Positions 52,903-61,936 of a stretch of 64,000 nucleotides of DNA are shown one piece after another. Made by a program: the position numbers and the translations under genes. The first letter of the stretch is position 1; every line of letters starts with the position of its first letter. Under the pieces are notes generated by a model. That model saw nothing but the letters and a program-made list of their open reading frames with translations. It was not told the DNA's origin and made no database searches. Origin of the DNA: Flavobacterium yafengii. GTDB taxonomy: Bacteria; Bacteroidota; Bacteroidia; Flavobacteriales; Flavobacteriaceae. The stretch lies in contig NZ_JASCRY010000001.1 of NCBI RefSeq assembly GCF_030010375.1, positions 1,116,001 to 1,180,000 of the forward strand, written 5' to 3'.

Positions 52903-54159
52903 CTACAAATCAAATTGCTTAATTTTTCTATATAAAGTCCTTTCAGAAATGCCCAGCTCATCTGCTGCAGCTTTTCGTTTTCCTTTATTTTTTTCTAATG
53001 ATTTCTTAATCATTTCAATTTCTTTTTGTTCTAAACGTAATGTTTCTTCTTCTTCGATTGTTTCTGCAAAAAGATAATTATCATCATGTTCCTGATACAG
53101 CTCTTGATTGTTTTGAGTAGTGATTAAGGCTGATCTTGGTTCTTCTTCAAAATCGATTTCACTGTCATTTTCTTTCGAACCATATATTTTTTTTATCAAA
53201 TGCTGATTGGTTTCCTGTACTTTGGACACGCCGTTTTGAATCAATTCCAAAGTTAATTTTTTCAAATCATTCAAATCACTTTTCATATCAAAAAGGACTT
53301 TGTACAAAATTTCTCTTTCGGTACTAAAATCACTTTCGCTTTTCTTATCCTTTATGACAGATGGTAAATTGTTTCCCAAAACCGGCAGATACGATTGTAA
53401 AGTCACTGCGGATATATCACGATTCGTTTCCAAAACGGAGATTTGTTCGGCTACATTTCGCAATTGTCGAATATTACCGCTCCAACGAAACTTCTGCAAT
53501 AATTGGATAGCGTTTTCGTCCAGTTTTAAAGGCGGCATTTTGTATTTATGGGCAAAATCGGCAACGAATTTTCTGAATAACAAATGAATGTCATCTTTTC
53601 GATCGCGTAAAGGTGGCAAAGTAATGTCCACCGTACTTAAACGATAATATAAATCCTCTCTGAATTTCCCTTTTTCGATAGCATCAAATAAATTGACATT
53701 CGTAGCGGCTACAATTCGTACATCTGTTTTTTGAACCTGGGAAGAACCTACTTTTATAAATTCGCCATTTTCAAGAACACGTAACAAACGCACTTGAGTA
53801 GTTAATGGTAGTTCACCGACTTCGTCCAAGAAAATAGTTCCGCCGTCAGCGACTTCAAAATAACCTTCACGCGTATTTGTTGCGCCAGTAAAAGCTCCTT
53901 TTTCATGTCCGAAAAGCTCACTGTCAATCGTTCCTTCAGGAATGGCTCCACAGTTTACGGCAATGTATTTTCCGTGTTTTCTGTGCGAAAGCGAATGAAT
54001 GATTCTAGGGATATTCTCTTTCCCCACACCGCTTTCTCCCGCTACTAAAACGGTAATATCAGTTGGAGCTACCTGAATGGCTTTTTCTATCGCACGGTTG
54101 AGCTTCGGGTCATTCCCGATAATCTCAAATCGTTGTTTTATAGCTTGAACTGTTTCCAT
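52903..54159 (-). CDS. Sigma-54-interacting transcriptional activator
   Basis: A 418-residue AAA+ activator from ATG at 54157-54159 (METVQAIKQRF). The longer open frame to 54177 adds MPRNDN, but those codons lie in a dispersed repeat, so the shorter start is preferred. Walker A GESGVGKE is at 41-48, the sigma-54-binding GAFTGA at 88-93, Walker B TIFLDEVGELP near 110, and a Fis-type HTH at the C-terminus (GKRKAAADELGISERTLYRKI). There is no N-terminal sensor domain. It should activate RpoN promoters; the targets are unknown. Confidence 0.93.
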   Translation of the reverse strand: METVQAIKQRFEIIGNDPKLNRAIEKAIQVAPTDITVLVAGESGVGKENIPRIIHSLSHRKHGKYIAVNCGAIPEGTIDSELFGHEKGAFTGATNTREGYFEVADGGTIFLDEVGELPLTTQVRLLRVLENGEFIKVGSSQVQKTDVRIVAATNVNLFDAIEKGKFREDLYYRLSTVDITLPPLRDRKDDIHLLFRKFVADFAHKYKMPPLKLDENAIQLLQKFRWSGNIRQLRNVAEQISVLETNRDISAVTLQSYLPVLGNNLPSVIKDKKSESDFSTEREILYKVLFDMKSDLNDLKKLTLELIQNGVSKVQETNQHLIKKIYGSKENDSEIDFEEEPRSALITTQNNQELYQEHDDNYLFAETIEEEETLRLEQKEIEMIKKSLEKNKGKRKAAADELGISERTLYRKIKQFDL

Positions 54160-54162
54160 ATT

Positions 54163-54189
54163 GTCATTGCGAGGCACGAAGCAATCTCA
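54163..54189. repeat. Short dispersed repeat at the 5' end of the sigma-54 activator gene
   Basis: GTCATTGCGAGGCACGAAG and the following CAATCTCA form a sequence I know as a recurrent intergenic repeat in many bacterial genomes. It abuts the ATG at 54159. Confidence 0.5.
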
Positions 54190-54198
54190 TTAATGTTA

Positions 54199-54226
54199 TT
54201 TTTTTAGCCACGAATTTCACTAATTC
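54199..54226. repeat. 28-bp direct repeat, left copy
   Basis: A T7 run, then AGCCACGAATTTCACTAATTC. Identical to 54639-54666; the two copies bracket the GxxExxY gene. Confidence 0.75.
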
Positions 54227-54256
54227 GGCACTAATTTTTCTAATTTTCTATAAATT

Positions 54257-54637
54257 CTAAAGAACAATTCTTTTATGCTGTAGTGTTTTAATATTGAAAT
54301 TTGCAATTATTCCAACTTGACTATCAGCTAATTTCATGTAATTTAAAGTTTGGGTAACGTTGTCGCTTATAATTTCTTTTATTGCCTTTACTTCAAAAAT
54401 AATCTCATCATAAATAACGAAATTCGCAAAATATTTATGTGCTATATTATGTCCTTTATAGCTTATTGAATAAGGTTTTTCTCTTTCGTAAGGGATGTTA
54501 TTGTTTTTGAATTCTATTTCTAATGCATCTTTATATATAATTTCGGATAACCCTCCTCCTAAAACGTTATGTACTTCCATACATAATCCTACGATTTTAT
54601 AGTACTCCTCTCTTTTATATAAATCCATATTTTTCAA
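54257..54637 (-). CDS. GxxExxY family protein
   Basis: A 126-residue protein of the GxxExxY family, named after its N-terminal motif (here GLSEIIYKDALEIEF, near residues 29-43). It has a PD-(D/E)xK-like look: EREKPYSISYKG, DEIIFEVKAIKEI (E-x-K). The function is unsettled; nuclease relatedness has been suggested by fold. It sits between identical 28-bp repeats inside an otherwise conserved miaB to secG run, so it looks like an inserted unit. Start ATG 54637; an inner ATG four codons on is possible. Confidence 0.88.
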   Translation of the reverse strand: MKNMDLYKREEYYKIVGLCMEVHNVLGGGLSEIIYKDALEIEFKNNNIPYEREKPYSISYKGHNIAHKYFANFVIYDEIIFEVKAIKEIISDNVTQTLNYMKLADSQVGIIANFNIKTLQHKRIVL

Positions 54638-54638
54638 T

Positions 54639-54666
54639 TTTTTTAGCCACGAATTTCACTAATTCC
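54639..54666. repeat. 28-bp direct repeat, right copy
   Basis: Identical to 54199-54226 and starting one base beyond the GxxExxY start codon. It also forms an inverted pair with 54697-54727. Confidence 0.75.
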
Positions 54667-54727
54667 CACTAATTAAATTTTTTAAATTAAAAAAAAATTC
54701 GTGCCCAATTAGTGAAATTTGTGGCAA
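54645..54727 (-). terminator. Long hairpin downstream of miaB
   Basis: GCCACGAATTTCACTAATT (54647-54665) pairs with AATTAGTGAAATTTGTGGC (54708-54726, one mismatch). It lies 9 bases after the miaB stop; built from the same repeat that flanks the GxxExxY gene. Confidence 0.55.
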
Positions 54728-54735
54728 CCTTTTTT

Positions 54736-56184
54736 CTAATTCATTTCACTCAAACCAACTGCTTTCCCTTTTAACGTTCCACTGGTACAACTTTCTATTT
54801 TAACTAAAACAAAATCCCCAATCTTGTAATCCTCCTTTGGGAAAACTACTGTAATACTTTGTGAATTCCTTCCGGAAAATTCTTCTGTAGATTTTTTTGA
54901 AACTTTCTCTACCAAAACTTCTACCGTTTGTCCAATGAATTCTTCACTGCGGAACCAAGCGTGTTTTTGTTGTAAATCGACAATTTCCTGCAATCTTCTG
55001 GCTTTAGTTTCTTCGGTAACGTCATCCTCCATTTTTCTTCCTGCCAATGTTCCCGGACGTTCGGAATACGAATACATATAACCAAAATTATATTTCACAT
55101 ATTCCATTAAGCTCATTGTGTCTTGATGATCTTGTTCGGTTTCTGTTGGGAAACCAGCAATCATATCTTGCGAAATGGAGCCATTGGGAATAATAGTTCT
55201 GATTTTGTCAATCAAAGTCATGTATTCCTCACGCGTGTGCAAGCGGTTCATTTCTTTTAGGATTCTATTGCTTCCTGATTGAACTGGCAAGTGAATGTGT
55301 TTGCAAATATTAGGATGTTTCGCAATCACATGCAAAACACTTTCGTGCATATCTTGGGGATTAGAAGTAGAAAACCGAATACGCATTTTTGGAAAACCAA
55401 CCGCTACCAGTTCCAGTAATTGGTCAAAATCGACTGCCGTTGCTTTTTGCATTTCGGTAGCATTCTCAAAATCTTTTTTCAATCCGCCGCCGTACCAAAG
55501 GAAACTATCTACGTTTTGCCCCAAAAGCGTAATTTCTTTAAACCCTTTGCCCCACAAATCTTGGATTTCTTTCATGATACTTTGTGGTTCACGACTGCGT
55601 TCGCGTCCACGGGTAAAAGGCACCACGCAAAACGTACACATATTATCGCAACCACGAGTAATTGAAACCAAAGCGGTAATTCCGTTACTCATCAATCGAA
55701 CAGGAGAAATATCGCCATAGGTTTCATCTTTCGACAAAATCACGTTAATCGCATCACGACCTTCTTCCACTTCTTGTAAAAGGTTCGGTAAATCTTTATA
55801 CGCATCGGGTCCCACAACAAGGTCAACGATTTTTTCTTCTTCCAGAAATTGACTTTTCAAACGCTCGGCCATACAGCCCAAAACGCCTACTTTCATTTTT
55901 GGATTAATGCGTTTTACAGCATTGTATTTTTCCAAACGTTTGCGAATGGTTTGCTCCGCTTTGTCACGAATAGAACAGGTATTGACCAAAACTAAATCGG
56001 CTTCTTCCAGAACTTGCGTTGTATTGTATCCGTTTCCGGATAGAATAGAAGCTACAATTTCACTGTCCGAAAAATTCATCGCACAGCCATAACTTTCTAT
56101 AAATAGTTTTTTTGTATTCTCAGGTTTATTCTCCAGAACAAGACTTTCGCCTTGCTTACTTTCTTCAATAATCTTTTCCATCAT
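54736..56184 (-). CDS. miaB: tRNA-2-methylthio-N6-dimethylallyladenosine synthase MiaB
   Basis: A 482-residue radical-SAM methylthiotransferase that modifies A37 of tRNAs reading UNN codons. The N-terminal cluster cysteines are C34, C70 and C104; the radical SAM motif is C179-x3-C183-x2-C186 (RGCDNMCTFC). A C-terminal TRAM domain (~415-480) ends in SCTSGTLKGKAVG. Length is normal apart from a ~25-residue N-terminal extension. Confidence 0.96.
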   Translation of the reverse strand: MMEKIIEESKQGESLVLENKPENTKKLFIESYGCAMNFSDSEIVASILSGNGYNTTQVLEEADLVLVNTCSIRDKAEQTIRKRLEKYNAVKRINPKMKVGVLGCMAERLKSQFLEEEKIVDLVVGPDAYKDLPNLLQEVEEGRDAINVILSKDETYGDISPVRLMSNGITALVSITRGCDNMCTFCVVPFTRGRERSREPQSIMKEIQDLWGKGFKEITLLGQNVDSFLWYGGGLKKDFENATEMQKATAVDFDQLLELVAVGFPKMRIRFSTSNPQDMHESVLHVIAKHPNICKHIHLPVQSGSNRILKEMNRLHTREEYMTLIDKIRTIIPNGSISQDMIAGFPTETEQDHQDTMSLMEYVKYNFGYMYSYSERPGTLAGRKMEDDVTEETKARRLQEIVDLQQKHAWFRSEEFIGQTVEVLVEKVSKKSTEEFSGRNSQSITVVFPKEDYKIGDFVLVKIESCTSGTLKGKAVGLSEMN

Positions 56185-56273
56185 GTATTTTCAAAGCACA
56201 AAGATAACGCAATTCAAATAAATATGACAAGATGTCAGATTAAGAATTAACAGTATTTTAAGGCATTTTTTCT

Positions 56274-56417
56274 GGGGAGCTATCTCCCGCTTTCCGTTAC
56301 AAGTCCTCACAAAAAAAGTAAAGTTTCCAAAGTCCTAAAAAGAGCTTCCGTTGGTCGCTTTTTTAGAACAGGAAACTTTTACTTTTTTGCTCCGGGCTTT
56401 TCACTATAATCGGGACT
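56274..56417 (+). repeat. Dispersed structured intergenic repeat, copy C
   Basis: A ~144-base element. Ends read TCCCGCTTTCCGTTACAAG and CGGGCTTTTCACTATAATCG. An outer stem pairs 56311-56328 with 56371-56388 (GTAAAGTTTCC/GGAAACTTTTAC), and the apex contains AAAAAGAGCTTCC...GGTCGCTTTTTTA, nearly the apex of copy A at 28326-28356. Confidence 0.6.
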
Positions 56418-56510
56418 AAAAAACAGTCGAGTATGGCAATAACTTACCTATTAATGATTGTGAAATAATTCAAAAATAAAATCAAAAGCCCAATATTTAA
56501 AAAAATTAGA

Positions 56511-56518
56511 TACTTTTG
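56511..56518 (+). promoter_or_regulatory. -7 element of topA
   Basis: TACTTTTG matches TAnnTTTG, 18 bases before the topA ATG, leaving a leader of roughly 15 bases. Confidence 0.55.
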
Positions 56519-56536
56519 TCCCAGAAAAATAGAGCA

Positions 56537-59053
56537 ATGGCAAAGAATTTAGTTATAGTTGAGTCCCCTGCAAAGGCAAAAACAATCGAGAAATTTCTAG
56601 GAAGTGATTTTCAAGTGGAGTCCAGTTATGGGCATATTGCAGACTTACCTTCCAAAGAAATTGGTGTAGATGTAGAAAATGGTTTTAAACCCAAATACGA
56701 AGTTTCTGCCGATAAAAAAGCATTGGTCACCAAATTAAAAGGATTAGCAAAAAAAGCTGAAATGGTTTGGTTAGCAAGTGATGAGGATCGCGAGGGTGAA
56801 GCTATTTCTTGGCATTTAGCCGAAGAATTAAAATTAGACAAAAATAAAACCAAGCGAATTGTTTTTCACGAAATTACTAAAACTGCGATTCTAAAAGCAA
56901 TTGATAATCCACGTGAAATCGATTATAATTTGGTCAACGCGCAACAAGCACGTCGTGTTTTGGATAGATTGGTTGGGTATGAATTGTCTCCTGTACTTTG
57001 GAGAAAAATTAAAGGTGGACTTTCTGCAGGTCGTGTACAATCGGTATCCGTTCGTTTGATTGTGGAACGTGAAAGAGAAATTCAAAACTTCAAAGCAGTT
57101 GCTACTTATTCCATTGTAGCGGAATTTACTAATGAATCTGGAAAAACATTCAAAGCCAAACTGCCTAAAAATTTCAATACTAAAAAAGAAGCCGAAGATT
57201 TTTTAAATAAAAATATAGGTTCTACATATAAGGTAGCCGATTTAGAAACAAAACCTACCAAAAAATCACCAACGGGTCCATTTACGACTTCAACTTTGCA
57301 ACAAGAAGCCGCTCGTAAATTGTATTTGCCTGTTGGAATTACAATGCAACTCGCACAACGTTTGTACGAAGCCGGACTTATAACCTATATGAGAACGGAT
57401 AGTGTAAACTTATCCAAAGATGCAATGGAAGCTGCTCAGGCTGAAATTATCAAATCCTACGGAAAAGAATTCTCTAAACCTCGAACTTTTGTCAATAAAA
57501 GCAAAGGGGCACAGGAAGCGCACGAGGCGATTCGTCCTACGGATATGTCGCGTCATACGGTAGATATCGACAGAGATCAAGCGCGTTTATATGATTTGAT
57601 TTGGAAAAGAACGTTAGCTTCGCAAATGAGTGATGCACAATTAGAACGCACAAACGTGAAAATTGAAGCGAATAATCACGGTGAAATATTCACAGCATCT
57701 GGTGAAGTATTGCTTTTTGAAGGTTTCTTGAAAGTGTATTTGGAAGGTCATGATGACGATGATGAAGAGCAGGAAGGTATGTTGCCAGCTATGAAAGTCA
57801 ACGAAAAATTGCAAAACAATTACATCACAGCGACCGAAAGATATTCAAGAGCTGCAGCAAGATATACTGAAGCTTCTTTGGTGAAAAAATTAGAAGAATT
57901 GGGTATTGGTCGTCCTTCTACTTATGCGCCAACGATTTCTACGATTATCAACAGAAATTATGTGGAGAAAGGAAATCTTGACGGACAAGAAAGAAATTAT
58001 ACGCAATTGACTTTGCAATCCGGGAAAGTAGGAGAGAAGTTGTTGAAGGAAAATACAGGTTCTGATAAAGGAAAATTAGTCCCTACAGATATTGGAACGA
58101 TTGTTACGGATTTCTTGGTTAAGAATTTCGGAAACATTTTAGATTATAATTTCACTGCAAAAGTGGAACAGGATTTTGATGAAATTGCAGAAGGAAATAT
58201 CGTTTGGACAAAAATGATGCAGGAGTTCTACGATAAATTTCACCCAACAGTGAAAGATGTAGAGGCAAATGCAGACAGAGAAAGCGGGGAAAGAATTCTG
58301 GGAACAGATCCAAAAACGGGGAAACCGGTTTCGGTGCGTTTAGGGAAATTTGGTCCAATGGCTCAAATTGGAGCTGCAGATGATGAAGAGAAAAAATTCG
58401 CCAGTTTAATGACGGATCAAAATATTGGAAATATTACCTTAGAGGAAACGTTGAATTTATTTTTGTTGCCAAAAAATCTTGGAGAATATAAAGGAGAGGA
58501 AGTTGAGGTAAGTAATGGTCGTTATGGTCCTTACATTCGTTACGGTGCTGCTTTTGTTTCTTTGCCAAAAGGAGAAAATCCTCTAGATGTAGATTTTGAA
58601 AGAGCGAAAGAATTAATTGACGAAAAAGCAGTTGCTGATGCACCAATAGCAGTTTATAAAGGGGAAGGCGTACAGAAAGGTGTGGGTCGTTTTGGTCCTT
58701 TTATCAAATGGAATGGTTTGTTCATTAATGTAAGTAAAAAGTATAACTTTGATAATCTGTCTCAAACGGATATTGAAGCCTTGATTGAGGATAAATTGCA
58801 AAAGAATATTGATAAGGTTTTGCATAATTGGGAAGAAGAAGGAATTTTAGTTGAAAAAGCCCGTTGGGGACGTTCCGTTATTACCAAAGGGAAAATCAAA
58901 ATTGAATTAAGTAAAGATGTCGATGCTACAAAATTGACATTGGCTGAAGTTCAGGAAATGATTGCCAAGAAAACGCCAGCTAAAAAAGTAGCAGCCAAAA
59001 AAGCACCGGCAAAGAAACCAGTAGCAAAGAAACCAGTAGCAAAAAAGAAATAA
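56537..59053 (+). CDS. topA: DNA topoisomerase I
   Basis: An 838-residue type IA topoisomerase that relaxes negative supercoils. ATG at 56537 (MAKNLVIVESPAKAKTIEKF) is the start; the open frame reaches a TTG at 56516 that lies in the promoter. The TOPRIM domain covers ~1-120, the catalytic Tyr284 is in ITYMRTDSVNLS, and the C-terminal region contains repeats of the topo-C type (GRYGPYIRYG, VGRFGPFIKWNG) instead of zinc fingers. The last ~30 residues are Ala/Lys/Pro repeats (AKKPVAKKPVAKKK), a histone H1-like tail. Confidence 0.96.
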   Translation: MAKNLVIVESPAKAKTIEKFLGSDFQVESSYGHIADLPSKEIGVDVENGFKPKYEVSADKKALVTKLKGLAKKAEMVWLASDEDREGEAISWHLAEELKLDKNKTKRIVFHEITKTAILKAIDNPREIDYNLVNAQQARRVLDRLVGYELSPVLWRKIKGGLSAGRVQSVSVRLIVEREREIQNFKAVATYSIVAEFTNESGKTFKAKLPKNFNTKKEAEDFLNKNIGSTYKVADLETKPTKKSPTGPFTTSTLQQEAARKLYLPVGITMQLAQRLYEAGLITYMRTDSVNLSKDAMEAAQAEIIKSYGKEFSKPRTFVNKSKGAQEAHEAIRPTDMSRHTVDIDRDQARLYDLIWKRTLASQMSDAQLERTNVKIEANNHGEIFTASGEVLLFEGFLKVYLEGHDDDDEEQEGMLPAMKVNEKLQNNYITATERYSRAAARYTEASLVKKLEELGIGRPSTYAPTISTIINRNYVEKGNLDGQERNYTQLTLQSGKVGEKLLKENTGSDKGKLVPTDIGTIVTDFLVKNFGNILDYNFTAKVEQDFDEIAEGNIVWTKMMQEFYDKFHPTVKDVEANADRESGERILGTDPKTGKPVSVRLGKFGPMAQIGAADDEEKKFASLMTDQNIGNITLEETLNLFLLPKNLGEYKGEEVEVSNGRYGPYIRYGAAFVSLPKGENPLDVDFERAKELIDEKAVADAPIAVYKGEGVQKGVGRFGPFIKWNGLFINVSKKYNFDNLSQTDIEALIEDKLQKNIDKVLHNWEEEGILVEKARWGRSVITKGKIKIELSKDVDATKLTLAEVQEMIAKKTPAKKVAAKKAPAKKPVAKKPVAKKK

Positions 59054-59054
59054 A

Positions 59055-60206
59055 ATGGAATTTGATTTTCTGAAACCCGTAGATGATGAAATCCTTAGTT
59101 ATATAAGCGGATTGACTTCTCAGCAATTGGGAAGTAAAATTGTGTTGCATACAGAAAAACAATTTCCAGATTTAAATAAGATTAAAATTGCTCTAATAGG
59201 CGTTTTAGAAAATCGAGGAGATAAAAAAGCTGTTTCGGATGTTGATTTAATAGCACTTAGAAAAGAGTTATACGGATTATTTCCGGGAAACTGGGACGCT
59301 TCAATTGCTGATTTAGGGGATATTCTTGCAGGGAATTCTGTTGAGGATACTTATTTTGCAGTAAAAAAAGTAGTTGCAAGTCTAATCAAGAAAAAAATCA
59401 CTCCTATAGTTATTGGTGGTTCCCAAGACTTAACGTACGCGCTTTATAGAGCTTACGATGATTTGGAACAGATGGTCAACTTGGTTTCCATTGATAATAA
59501 ATTTGATTTTGGGAAGGATGAAGAGGAGGTGTCGGCTTCTTCGTATTTGACAAAAATAATTGTAGACGAACCTAATAATCTTTTTAATTATTGTAATATA
59601 GGGTATCAAACGTATTTTAATTCTCAGGAAGAAATAGATTTGATAGAAAAACTATTTTTCGACGCCTATAGATTAGGAGAAGTTTCGAATAATATCTCTA
59701 TTTCGGAGCCTGTTTTTAGAGATGCGGATTTAGTGAGTATTGATTTGAATTCGGTTAAATCATCTGATTCAGGAAATTTCATTTCGTTTGCGCCAAATGG
59801 TTTTAACGGAAAAGAGATTTGTTCTTTGTCACGATATGCAGGAATAAGTGATAAAGTATCGGCATTTGGAATATTCAGCCATAATAATTCGACACAAGAA
59901 TCTGTCATCATAGCACAGATCATTTGGTATTTTATAGAAGGGTTTCATTATCGTTCTAATGAGTATCCTTTTGGAAGCAAAGAAAATTATTTGAAATACA
60001 TTGTCCCATTGGAGGAAGAGGAACTTGTTTTTTATAAAAGTGATAAAACAGACCGATGGTGGATAGAAATCCCATTTATTTCGAATGGTAATAATAAACT
60101 AAAAAGAAATACGTTATTACCATGTTCTTACGATGAATATTTATTGGCATGCAATCAAGAATTACCTGAAAGATGGTGGAAAGCGCAACGTAAGAATATC
60201 TTGTAA
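59055..60206 (+). CDS. Arginase/formimidoylglutamase-fold protein without metal ligands
   Basis: A 383-residue protein with an arginase (ureohydrolase) layout. The usual metal motifs are degraded: GGDHS is replaced by GGSQDLTYA, the DAHxD loop by SIDNKFD, and SxDxDxxDP by SIDLNSVKSSD, so binuclear manganese binding and catalysis are doubtful. It starts 1 base after the topA stop and precedes gldKLM. A related gene precedes gldK in other Flavobacteria, as I recall. A non-enzymatic role, perhaps tied to secretion or gliding, is inference only. The tail has ELPERWWKAQRKNIL. Confidence 0.82.
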   Translation: MEFDFLKPVDDEILSYISGLTSQQLGSKIVLHTEKQFPDLNKIKIALIGVLENRGDKKAVSDVDLIALRKELYGLFPGNWDASIADLGDILAGNSVEDTYFAVKKVVASLIKKKITPIVIGGSQDLTYALYRAYDDLEQMVNLVSIDNKFDFGKDEEEVSASSYLTKIIVDEPNNLFNYCNIGYQTYFNSQEEIDLIEKLFFDAYRLGEVSNNISISEPVFRDADLVSIDLNSVKSSDSGNFISFAPNGFNGKEICSLSRYAGISDKVSAFGIFSHNNSTQESVIIAQIIWYFIEGFHYRSNEYPFGSKENYLKYIVPLEEEELVFYKSDKTDRWWIEIPFISNGNNKLKRNTLLPCSYDEYLLACNQELPERWWKAQRKNIL

Positions 60207-60279
60207 TTAATTATTTGAGAGCTATACTTCAATCCTTAAAAATAGTTTAATAATTAACGCGATTTATAAGCTTAACATT

Positions 60280-60317
60280 ATAAAACACATGAAAAAATCG
60301 ATTTTTATGTGTTTTAT
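60280..60317. terminator. Hairpin after the arginase-fold gene
   Basis: ATAAAACACAT (60280-60290) pairs perfectly with ATGTGTTTTAT (60307-60317), with an inner AAAATCGATTTT palindrome. It lies ~75 bases past the stop and may end the topA operon. Confidence 0.55.
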
Positions 60318-60371
60318 CGGTTATTTTGGCATTTTATCGACAAAATATTTTTTTTGTATTTTATTTAACAT

Positions 60372-60379
60372 TATTTTTG
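60372..60379 (+). promoter_or_regulatory. Candidate -7 element of gldKLM
   Basis: TATTTTTG matches TAnnTTTG, ~95 bases before the gldK ATG, with a TTG at 60354-60356 (spacing 15). The rest of the 268-base gap shows no gene. Confidence 0.5.
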
Positions 60380-60474
60380 GTCTCAAATTAATTTCATAAC
60401 AAAAATATTGTTTTTTTAATAAATAATAAATAGGTTTACACACTTAAAAATAATGAATAGATAACCAAATTAAT

Positions 60475-61884
60475 ATGAAGAAGTTCATTGCATATACGTC
60501 AATTTTGGCCCTTTTGATTGGCTGTGGTAAATCAAGCGATAAAGGAGAATTAGTTGGTATTAATGGAGGGAAATGGCATCCTGAAAAACCTTATGGAATG
60601 GCTTTAATTCCTGGCGGTGCTTTTATTATGGGTAAATCAGATGCTGATTTAGCTAATGTTGAAGATGCTCCAACCAAAACGGTTACTGTTCGTTCATTTT
60701 ACATGGATGAAACAGAAATTACCAATAGTGAATATCGTCAATTTGTAGAATGGGTAAAAGATTCTACTATGAGAGTTCGTTTGGCAATTATGGCTGATAT
60801 GGGCGGGCAAACAGCTGATCCAGCAGCTGCTAAAGGCAAAGGTAAAAATGCCGGAAGTATTGGGGATTTTGCTTTTAATGATTCAGATCCTGAAAAAATG
60901 ACGGCTTATGATAAATACATGTATGATAATTATTATAGTATAGGTACTGCAGACGATCCGTATGCAGGAAGAAAATTGAACAAAAAAGTAAAATTAATCA
61001 AAGACACTAAGTTGTATCCTGATGCAGAATATGCTGAAGTGATGGACTCCATGTATTTGCCAATAGAGGCTTCATACAATGGATTGCGAACTATAGATGT
61101 GGATAAATTAAAATTCCGTTACTCTTGGATGGATATTCAGGCAGCTGCTAAAGCTAAAGTAGGAAATAGAAAAAATTTCATCAGAACAGAAGAAGTAAAA
61201 GTATATCCTGATACAACAGTTTGGATTAAGGATTATGCTTATTCTTATAATGAGCCTATGCACAATGATTATTTCTGGCATAAAGCTTATGGAGATTATC
61301 CAGTTGTAGGGGTAAAATGGACACAGGCAAAAGCTTTTTGTGCTTGGAGAACTTTAAATAAAAATACGTACATAAAATCCAAAAAGAAAGGTCATGATTT
61401 AATAAACTCTTTCAGATTGCCAACAGAAGCTGAATGGGAATATTCAGCAAGAGGTGGTTTAGAATCAGCTACTTATCCTTGGGGTGGTCCTTATACTAAA
61501 AATGACAGAGGTTGTTTTCTAGCTAATTTTAAACCGAACAGAGGTGATTATGCAGCTGATGAGGCGTTATATACTGTAGAGGCAAAATCTTATGAGCCAA
61601 ATGGTTATAATCTTTACAATATGGCAGGAAATGTTTCTGAGTGGACAGATTCATCATACGATCCAAATGCTTACGAATATGTTTCTTCAATGAACCCGAA
61701 TGTTCAGGATTATAAAAATCAAAGAAAAGTGGTTCGAGGTGGTTCATGGAAAGATGTTGCTTACTTCCTTCAAGTGAGTACTCGTGATCATGAATATGCA
61801 GATTCTGCAAGAAGTTACATTGGTTTTAGAACTGTTCAAGATTATATGGGGGTTCAATCCACTGGAAACGGGAGAAAGAAATAA
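60475..61884 (+). CDS. gldK: Gliding motility lipoprotein GldK
   Basis: A 469-residue outer membrane lipoprotein of the type 9 secretion system (PorK homologue). The lipobox ends at Cys17 (LLIGCG). The protein has the formylglycine-generating-enzyme/sulfatase-modifying fold: PGGAFIMGKSDAD (~46), MDETEITNSEYRQFVEW, LPTEAEWEYSARGG (~320), MAGNVSEWTDSS and VRGGSWKD with GFRTV at the end. It forms a periplasmic ring with GldN around the motor. It is 52 bases upstream of gldL. Confidence 0.95.
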   Translation: MKKFIAYTSILALLIGCGKSSDKGELVGINGGKWHPEKPYGMALIPGGAFIMGKSDADLANVEDAPTKTVTVRSFYMDETEITNSEYRQFVEWVKDSTMRVRLAIMADMGGQTADPAAAKGKGKNAGSIGDFAFNDSDPEKMTAYDKYMYDNYYSIGTADDPYAGRKLNKKVKLIKDTKLYPDAEYAEVMDSMYLPIEASYNGLRTIDVDKLKFRYSWMDIQAAAKAKVGNRKNFIRTEEVKVYPDTTVWIKDYAYSYNEPMHNDYFWHKAYGDYPVVGVKWTQAKAFCAWRTLNKNTYIKSKKKGHDLINSFRLPTEAEWEYSARGGLESATYPWGGPYTKNDRGCFLANFKPNRGDYAADEALYTVEAKSYEPNGYNLYNMAGNVSEWTDSSYDPNAYEYVSSMNPNVQDYKNQRKVVRGGSWKDVAYFLQVSTRDHEYADSARSYIGFRTVQDYMGVQSTGNGRKK

Positions 61885-61936
61885 ACAAAACAAAAAAAAC
61901 CAAGACTATATCTATTAAATTAAAAAAGAAACTATT

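Larger units (their letters stand above)
56185..56536. other. Divergent region between miaB and topA
   Basis: No gene. It contains the dispersed structured repeat (56274-56417) and the topA -7 element (56511-56518). No leftward promoter for miaB was recognised with confidence. Confidence 0.6.

Noticed and set aside
56516..56536. TTG-initiated seven-residue extension of TopA
   Set aside because: The TTG is part of the TACTTTTG promoter element, and all family-like sequence starts at the ATG at 56537.
58961..59053. topA 3' end as a slipped or frameshifted sequence because of its repeats
   Set aside because: The repeats are in frame, encode a lysine/alanine tail, and end in a normal stop; such tails occur in other TopA proteins.
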